A stretch of 64,000 bases of DNA from contig JAHHRR010000001.1 in NCBI GenBank assembly GCA_020025655.1, forward strand, positions 6,983 to 70,982, read 5' to 3'. Below are positions 59,709-64,000 of this stretch, in pieces. The stretch comes from Oscillospiraceae bacterium (GTDB lineage: Bacteria; Bacillota; Clostridia; Oscillospirales; Oscillospiraceae). Position numbers and translations under genes: made by a program. Numbering within the stretch: the first letter of the stretch is position 1; the number at the start of each line of letters is the position of its first letter. The notes under the pieces are model-generated. The model saw only the letters and a list, made by a program, of their open reading frames with translations. It had not been told where the DNA came from and searched no databases.

Positions 59709-61010
59709 ATGAGAATTGATATAATGACCCTTTTTCCCGATGTGGTAAATTCCTTTATGCACGAAAGCATCATCGGAAGAGCAGCGAAAAAGGGCATAAT
59801 CGAAATAAACTGTGTACAGATAAGAGATTATACCGAGAATAAGCAGATGCAGGTGGATGATTACCCGTACGGAGGCGGATGGGGCTGCGTAATGATGGCA
59901 CAGCCGCTTAAATCCTGTCTTGATGATATTATGGAGTCTGCAAAGGGTAAGCGCAGCCGGGTTATTTATATGTCCCCTCAGGGCAAGCCCTACAATCAGG
60001 AAACCGCAAAAAGGCTTAAACGTGACTATGATCATCTCGTGCTTGTCTGCGGCCACTATGAGGGCGTTGATGAACGCTTTATCGAGCAATGTGTAGATGA
60101 GGAAATCTCCCTTGGCGATTTTGTGCTGACAGGCGGAGAAATTGCCGCTATGGCTGTGGCGGATTCCGTGTGCCGTATGGTACCGGGAGTTTTGTCGGAT
60201 GAGCAGTGCTACACAGGTGAGAGCCATTGGGACGGCCTGCTTGAATATCCCCAGTACACAAGGCCTGAAAACTGGGAGGGACGAAAGGTTCCTGAAATCC
60301 TTCTCAACGGCGATCATGCAAAGGTTGAACGCTGGCGCAGAAAACAGCAGATAAAACGCACAATGGAAAAGCGCCCCGATATGTTTGAAAAGCTGGATTT
60401 TGAGGATAAGGAAAATAAAGAGCTTCTCAATGAGATTAAACGAGAGGAAAAAGCATTTAAGCTGACCGAGCCCTTATCATACAGAAAAGCAGAGCCTGAT
60501 GATCTGCCGCAGATAATGGAAATGGTTGAATATGCAAGAAAGACCCTCAGAAAGATGAAAGCTGACCAGTGGCAGGGTGAATATCCGGCAGAGTCTGACA
60601 TTATGAGGGACATTGAAAACCGTGAATGCTATGTTATTCTGCACGGCAGCGAAAAAGCCGCATTCTTCATGCTTTCACAAAGACCTGATCCGTGCTATGA
60701 AAATATCACGGACGGAAAGTGGTCATCCGATATGCCCTATTGCGTGCTGCACAGGGCGGCAGTTGCACAGAAATACAGGGGCAGCGGCCTGTCATCATAT
60801 CTCATTGAATGTGCAGAGGAACTGACACGCCTTGCAGGATGCCGCTGTCTTAGAGCTGATACACACAGAAAAAACAAGCCTATGAAGTCTCTGCTCAGAG
60901 ACAAGGCGTTCAGATACAGAGGTAATGTTGAGGTTAATACCTCTCCGGGGCATGACAGTGCCCGTCAGGCATATGAGAAAATTTTGAAGAAAGCAGGAGG
61001 AGAAAAATGA
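59709..61010 (+). CDS. trmD: tRNA (guanine-N1)-methyltransferase TrmD fused to a GNAT acetyltransferase domain
   Basis: The first 240 residues are a full TrmD: RIDIMTLFPDVVNSFMHESIIGRA, QMQVDDYPYGGGWGCVMMAQP, the knot SAM site VDEEISLGDFVLTGGEIAAMAVADSVCR and PEILLNGDHAKVERWRRKQ. It methylates G37 N1 of tRNAs. A charged linker (about 225-255) joins a GNAT domain (about 255-433) with YRKAEPDDLPQIMEMVEYAR and the acetyl-CoA motif AVAQKYRGSGLSSYLIECAEEL, ending CRCLRADTHRKNKPMKSLLRDKAF. TrmD is normally about 240 residues. The ATG at 59709 is chosen as the family start. The following gene overlaps it by four bases. Confidence 0.92.
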   Translation: MRIDIMTLFPDVVNSFMHESIIGRAAKKGIIEINCVQIRDYTENKQMQVDDYPYGGGWGCVMMAQPLKSCLDDIMESAKGKRSRVIYMSPQGKPYNQETAKRLKRDYDHLVLVCGHYEGVDERFIEQCVDEEISLGDFVLTGGEIAAMAVADSVCRMVPGVLSDEQCYTGESHWDGLLEYPQYTRPENWEGRKVPEILLNGDHAKVERWRRKQQIKRTMEKRPDMFEKLDFEDKENKELLNEIKREEKAFKLTEPLSYRKAEPDDLPQIMEMVEYARKTLRKMKADQWQGEYPAESDIMRDIENRECYVILHGSEKAAFFMLSQRPDPCYENITDGKWSSDMPYCVLHRAAVAQKYRGSGLSSYLIECAEELTRLAGCRCLRADTHRKNKPMKSLLRDKAFRYRGNVEVNTSPGHDSARQAYEKILKKAGGEK

Positions 61011-61186
61011 ACAATCAAGGCAATCAGAACTATTTGAGAAGCGCCATAATCTGGACTGTTATTTCAGTTATAGCCCTCGTGCTTCTGTTTATGGCTACCG
61101 GCCCCCTCTATGGTAAGATCTGCGGAATGATACTTGTAGGCTTCTGCCTTGCAGGTCAGTGGATAAGATATATAAAGAGTAAATAA
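61007..61186 (+). CDS. Small membrane protein of 59 residues
   Basis: The frame starts at ATG 61007 inside the trmD stop (ATGA overlap) with AGGAGGAG upstream, and ends at 61186. The protein, MNNQGNQNYLRSAIIWTVIS at the start, has two membrane helices (about 14-29 and 36-52) and a short basic end (WIRYIKSK). It resembles no named family I know. The rsmA start lies three bases after its stop, so it is part of the trmD-rsmA transcript. Good Shine-Dalgarno and coupling support a real gene. Confidence 0.7.
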   Translation: MNNQGNQNYLRSAIIWTVISVIALVLLFMATGPLYGKICGMILVGFCLAGQWIRYIKSK

Positions 61187-61189
61187 AGT

Positions 61190-62059
61190 ATGGAATTAAC
61201 AAATTATAATGAAATAACAGCACTTCTCAACCGCCATGGATTCAGATTTTCAAAGTCCATGGGACAGAACTTCCTCACCGCCCGCTGGGTTCCGGAGGAA
61301 ATAGCAGAAGGTGCAATGATTGATGAAAATACCGGCGTTCTTGAAGTGGGCCCCGGTATAGGCTGCCTTACGGCAGAGCTTTCCCAGAGAGCCGGAAAGG
61401 TGGTTTCGGTTGAGCTTGATAAAAGCCTTAAGCCCGTGCTTGCCGAGACTCTCGAGGGAAGAGAAAATGTGGAAATCGTATTTGCAGATGTACTGAAGCT
61501 GGATATCGGGGAGCTTGTAAAAGAAAAATTTCAGGGCCTCAGACCGGTTATATGTGCAAATCTGCCTTACAATGTGACAACACCTCTCATAACAGCGTTT
61601 ATTGAAAGCGGATGCTTTGACAGTATTACAGTTATGATTCAGCGTGAGGTTGCAAAGAGAATCTGCGCAGAGGCTAATACTGCCGATTACGGCGCTTTTG
61701 GCATTTTTGTGAATTACTACATGGAGCCTGAGATGCTTTTTGATGTACCTCCGTCCTGCTTCGTGCCTCAGCCTAAGGTTACATCATCTGTTATCAGAAT
61801 GAAAAAACGTCAGGAGCCGCCGGTGAAGGTGAAGGACGAAGAACTGCTGTTTAAAGTGGTCAGAGCGGCCTTTAATCAGCGCCGAAAAACACTCTGCAAT
61901 GCACTCAGCTCGGCATTCGGCAATTTAGACAAGGAGATAATTCAGAATATTATCGAAAAATGCGGATTTGATTCAAGAATTCGTGGAGAAGTGCTGGATA
62001 TTGGTGGTTTTGCAAAAATATCGGATGAAATATACAGCTTAATTTCGTCGGATTTGTAA
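61190..62059 (+). CDS. rsmA: 16S rRNA (adenine1518-N6/adenine1519-N6)-dimethyltransferase
   Basis: RsmA (KsgA) dimethylates A1518 and A1519 in helix 45 of 16S rRNA. The N-terminal region has FSKSMGQNFLT (about 21-31), SAM motif VLEVGPGIGCLTAELSQRAG (about 49) and catalytic NLPYNVTTPLI (about 125). The C-terminal domain with FNQRRKTLCNALS completes it. Length 289 is normal. No clear Shine-Dalgarno precedes the ATG; translation is probably coupled to the small membrane protein three bases upstream. Confidence 0.95.
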   Translation: MELTNYNEITALLNRHGFRFSKSMGQNFLTARWVPEEIAEGAMIDENTGVLEVGPGIGCLTAELSQRAGKVVSVELDKSLKPVLAETLEGRENVEIVFADVLKLDIGELVKEKFQGLRPVICANLPYNVTTPLITAFIESGCFDSITVMIQREVAKRICAEANTADYGAFGIFVNYYMEPEMLFDVPPSCFVPQPKVTSSVIRMKKRQEPPVKVKDEELLFKVVRAAFNQRRKTLCNALSSAFGNLDKEIIQNIIEKCGFDSRIRGEVLDIGGFAKISDEIYSLISSDL

Positions 62060-62163
62060 GTAAAGTGCATTGATTATTTTGTGATAAATGTGGTAATCTT
62101 AACATTAGCTATTAAAGATATTTTATAGTCAATATTTATTGTTTATAGAAAGGATCGAAAACA

Positions 62164-64000
62164 ATGAGCAAAAAATATGTTTACCTGTTTTCCGAAGGCA
62201 ATGCCAGCATGCGTGAGCTGCTGGGCGGCAAAGGTGCTAACCTTGCTGAGATGACCAATATTGGTCTGCCCGTTCCTCAGGGATTCACCATTACTACTGA
62301 GGCTTGCACTCAGTATTATGAGGATGGCCGTCAGATAAACGACGAAATCATGGCTGAGATCATGAAGAACGTCGAAATTATGGAACAGATCAACGGCAAA
62401 AAGTTCGGTGATCTTAACAACCCCATGCTCGTCTCTGTTCGTTCCGGCGCACGTGCTTCCATGCCCGGTATGATGGATACTATTCTTAACCTTGGTCTTA
62501 ACGACGATGTTGTTGCTGCTATGATCGCAGGCAACCCCGATCCTAAGTTCGAGCGTTTCGTTTATGACTCCTACCGCCGCTTCATCCAGATGTTCTCCGA
62601 TGTCGTTATGGAAGTCGGCAAGAAGTACTTCGAGGAGCTCATCGACAAGATGAAAGAGGAAAAGGGCGCAAAGTCCGACCTGGATCTTACCGCTGCTGAC
62701 CTCAAAGAGCTTGCTCGTGAGTTCAAGGAAGAGTACAAGAAGCAGATCGGTGAGGACTTCCCCTCCGACCCCAAGGTTCAGCTCTACGAAGCTATCAGAG
62801 CCGTATTCCGTTCCTGGGACAACCCCAGAGCCAACGTATACCGTCGTGACAATGAGATTCCCTACTCTTGGGGTACCGCTGTCAACGTTATGCCCATGGT
62901 ATTCGGTAACCTGAACGACAACTCCGGTACCGGTGTTGCATTCACCCGTAACCCCGCCACCGGCGAGAAGGTTCTCTTCGGTGAGTTCCTTGTCAACGCA
63001 CAGGGCGAGGACGTTGTTGCAGGTGTCCGCACTCCTATGCCTATCTCCCAGATGGCAGAGCAGTTCCCCGAAGCATTCGCTCAGTTCCAGCAGGTCTGCA
63101 AGACCCTTGAGAACCATTACCGCGACATGCAGGATATGGAGTTCACCGTTGAAAACGGCAAGCTCTATATGCTCCAGACCCGTAACGGTAAGCGTACCGC
63201 TCAGGCCGCTCTCAAGATCGCATGCGATCTGGTTGACGAGGGCATGATTGATGAGAAGCAGGCAGTTCTGATGATCGACCCCAGAACTCTGGATACTCTG
63301 CTTCACCCCCAGTTTGATGAAAAAGCTCTGAAGGCTGCTACCCCCATCGGTAAGGGCCTGGGCGCTTCCCCCGGCGCTGCCTGCGGTAAGGTCGTCTTCT
63401 CCGCAGAGGACGCTAAGGAGTGGAACGAGCGCAAGGAGAAAGTTGTTCTGGTTCGTCTTGAGACCAGCCCCGAGGACATCGAGGGTATGAAGGCTGCTCA
63501 GGGTATACTGACCGTCCGCGGCGGTATGACCTCTCACGCTGCTGTTGTTGCACGTGGTATGGGTAAGTGCTGTGTCTCCGGCTGCGGCGAAATTAAGATG
63601 GACGAGGCAAACAAGAAGTTCACTCTCGCCGGCAAGACCTACTCCGAGGGAGATTACATCTCCATCGACGGTTCCACCGGTAAGATTTACGATGGTATAA
63701 TTCCCACTGTTGATGCTACTATCGCAGGCGAGTTCGGCCGCATCATGGGCTGGGCTGACAAGTACAGAGTACTGCAGGTCCGCACCAATGCTGATACTCC
63801 TCACGATGCACGCAAGGCTCGTGAGCTGGGCGCACAGGGTATCGGCCTTACCCGTACCGAGCATATGTTCTTCGATTCCGAGAGAATCGGTGCATTCCGT
63901 GAAATGATCGTTTCTGACACTGCTGAGGAGCGTGAGGCAGCTCTGAAGAAGCTGGAGCCCATGCAGCAGGCAGACTTCGAGGGTATCTACGAGGCTATGG
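62164..64000 (+). CDS. ppdK: Pyruvate, phosphate dikinase, 3' end missing
   Basis: I read this frame directly; it is open from ATG 62164 to the right edge, giving 612 codons of an enzyme of about 875. It interconverts pyruvate and PEP using ATP/AMP and PPi/Pi, the main glycolytic PEP-pyruvate step in many anaerobes. The N-terminus (KYVYLFSEGNASMRELLGGKGANLAEM) and the Arg-containing ATP-grasp segment (MLVSVRSGARASMPGMMDTILNLG) are conserved. The phosphohistidine site is in GGMTSHAAVVARGMGKCCVSG (about residue 456), followed by GQ(G)IGLTRTEHMFF-type PEP-binding sequence at the end. An antisense frame of 573 codons on this stretch is a shadow. The start follows AAAGGATC. Confidence 0.95.
   Translation, partial: MSKKYVYLFSEGNASMRELLGGKGANLAEMTNIGLPVPQGFTITTEACTQYYEDGRQINDEIMAEIMKNVEIMEQINGKKFGDLNNPMLVSVRSGARASMPGMMDTILNLGLNDDVVAAMIAGNPDPKFERFVYDSYRRFIQMFSDVVMEVGKKYFEELIDKMKEEKGAKSDLDLTAADLKELAREFKEEYKKQIGEDFPSDPKVQLYEAIRAVFRSWDNPRANVYRRDNEIPYSWGTAVNVMPMVFGNLNDNSGTGVAFTRNPATGEKVLFGEFLVNAQGEDVVAGVRTPMPISQMAEQFPEAFAQFQQVCKTLENHYRDMQDMEFTVENGKLYMLQTRNGKRTAQAALKIACDLVDEGMIDEKQAVLMIDPRTLDTLLHPQFDEKALKAATPIGKGLGASPGAACGKVVFSAEDAKEWNERKEKVVLVRLETSPEDIEGMKAAQGILTVRGGMTSHAAVVARGMGKCCVSGCGEIKMDEANKKFTLAGKTYSEGDYISIDGSTGKIYDGIIPTVDATIAGEFGRIMGWADKYRVLQVRTNADTPHDARKARELGAQGIGLTRTEHMFFDSERIGAFREMIVSDTAEEREAALKKLEPMQQADFEGIYEAM

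Noticed and set aside
62143..63864. Antisense open frame of 573 codons opposite ppdK
   Set aside because: It is the reverse frame of a highly biased gene; its translation is Leu/Val/Gly-rich without domains, whereas the plus frame is a clear PPDK.

Overview
The window looks like chromosomal DNA from a low-to-mid GC Gram-positive anaerobe of the Clostridia, most likely a gut member of the Oscillospirales (Ruminococcaceae-like). This rests on gene content rather than any marker comparison: two DegV/FakB proteins, PepF, YfmF/YfmH peptidases, Lgt, a VanW protein, a TraX-like protein, pyruvate phosphate dikinase, the ylxM-ffh-rpsP-khpA-rimM-trmD order, purine-rich Shine-Dalgarno sites and TTGACA/TATAAT promoters. 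No rRNA, prophage, insertion sequence, CRISPR array or plasmid function is visible. The window starts and ends inside genes.

Layout. 1-4.4 kb (minus): an envelope operon of a class A beta-lactamase-like serine hydrolase and a membrane-anchored phosphodiester glycosidase, preceded by a LysM/GH18-like protein with a damaged catalytic motif. 4.5-19 kb: mostly housekeeping and small regulators, including oligoendopeptidase F, a DegV gene behind an attenuator-like leader, a thioredoxin-domain protein, a TPR/DUF4037 pair, an aminotransferase coupled to a thioesterase, an ArsC/Spx-like protein, a membrane XRE regulator, a second DegV gene, a GntR/FCD regulator, TraX and RlmA. 19.4-29 kb: tRNA-Leu(UAA), a two-subunit aconitase X, HtpG, HemW, VanW and MetG. 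29-34.7 kb (minus): a membrane protein, a LysM/InlB-repeat secreted protein and rfbAB for dTDP-sugar synthesis. 34.8-41 kb: a metal-chaperone-like G3E GTPase pair (one with a 5 x 30 bp His-rich repeat, one fused to a DUF1980-like domain), a HAD phosphatase, a GtrB-like transferase, a TTD14-like ATPase/CYTH protein and a zinc-ribbon membrane protein. 41-55.6 kb: tRNA-Val(GAC), a three-component glycosylation set (GT-C, GtrB, GtrA), yfmF-yfmH-lgt and a 2331-residue cyclic beta-1,2-glucan synthase-like protein. 55.8-64 kb (plus): the SRP/ribosome maturation cluster with an inserted lipoprotein gene and a TrmD-acetyltransferase fusion, then rsmA and the 5' part of ppdK.

Common themes are envelope and glycan construction (rfbAB, GT2/GtrA/GT-C, NdvB-like, LysM and VanW proteins, Lgt) and translation (tRNAs, MetG, Ffh, S16, RimM, TrmD, RsmA, RlmA). 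I did not find one clear new defence or biosynthetic system. The most unusual items are regulatory and architectural: a four-segment attenuator-like leader before degV with a 15-bp motif shared by the second degV, paired TTCTnnAGAA elements in the htpG promoter, TTAAGT direct repeats before two envelope genes, the TrmD-GNAT fusion, the G3E GTPase-DUF1980 fusion and the bacterial TTD14-like protein.
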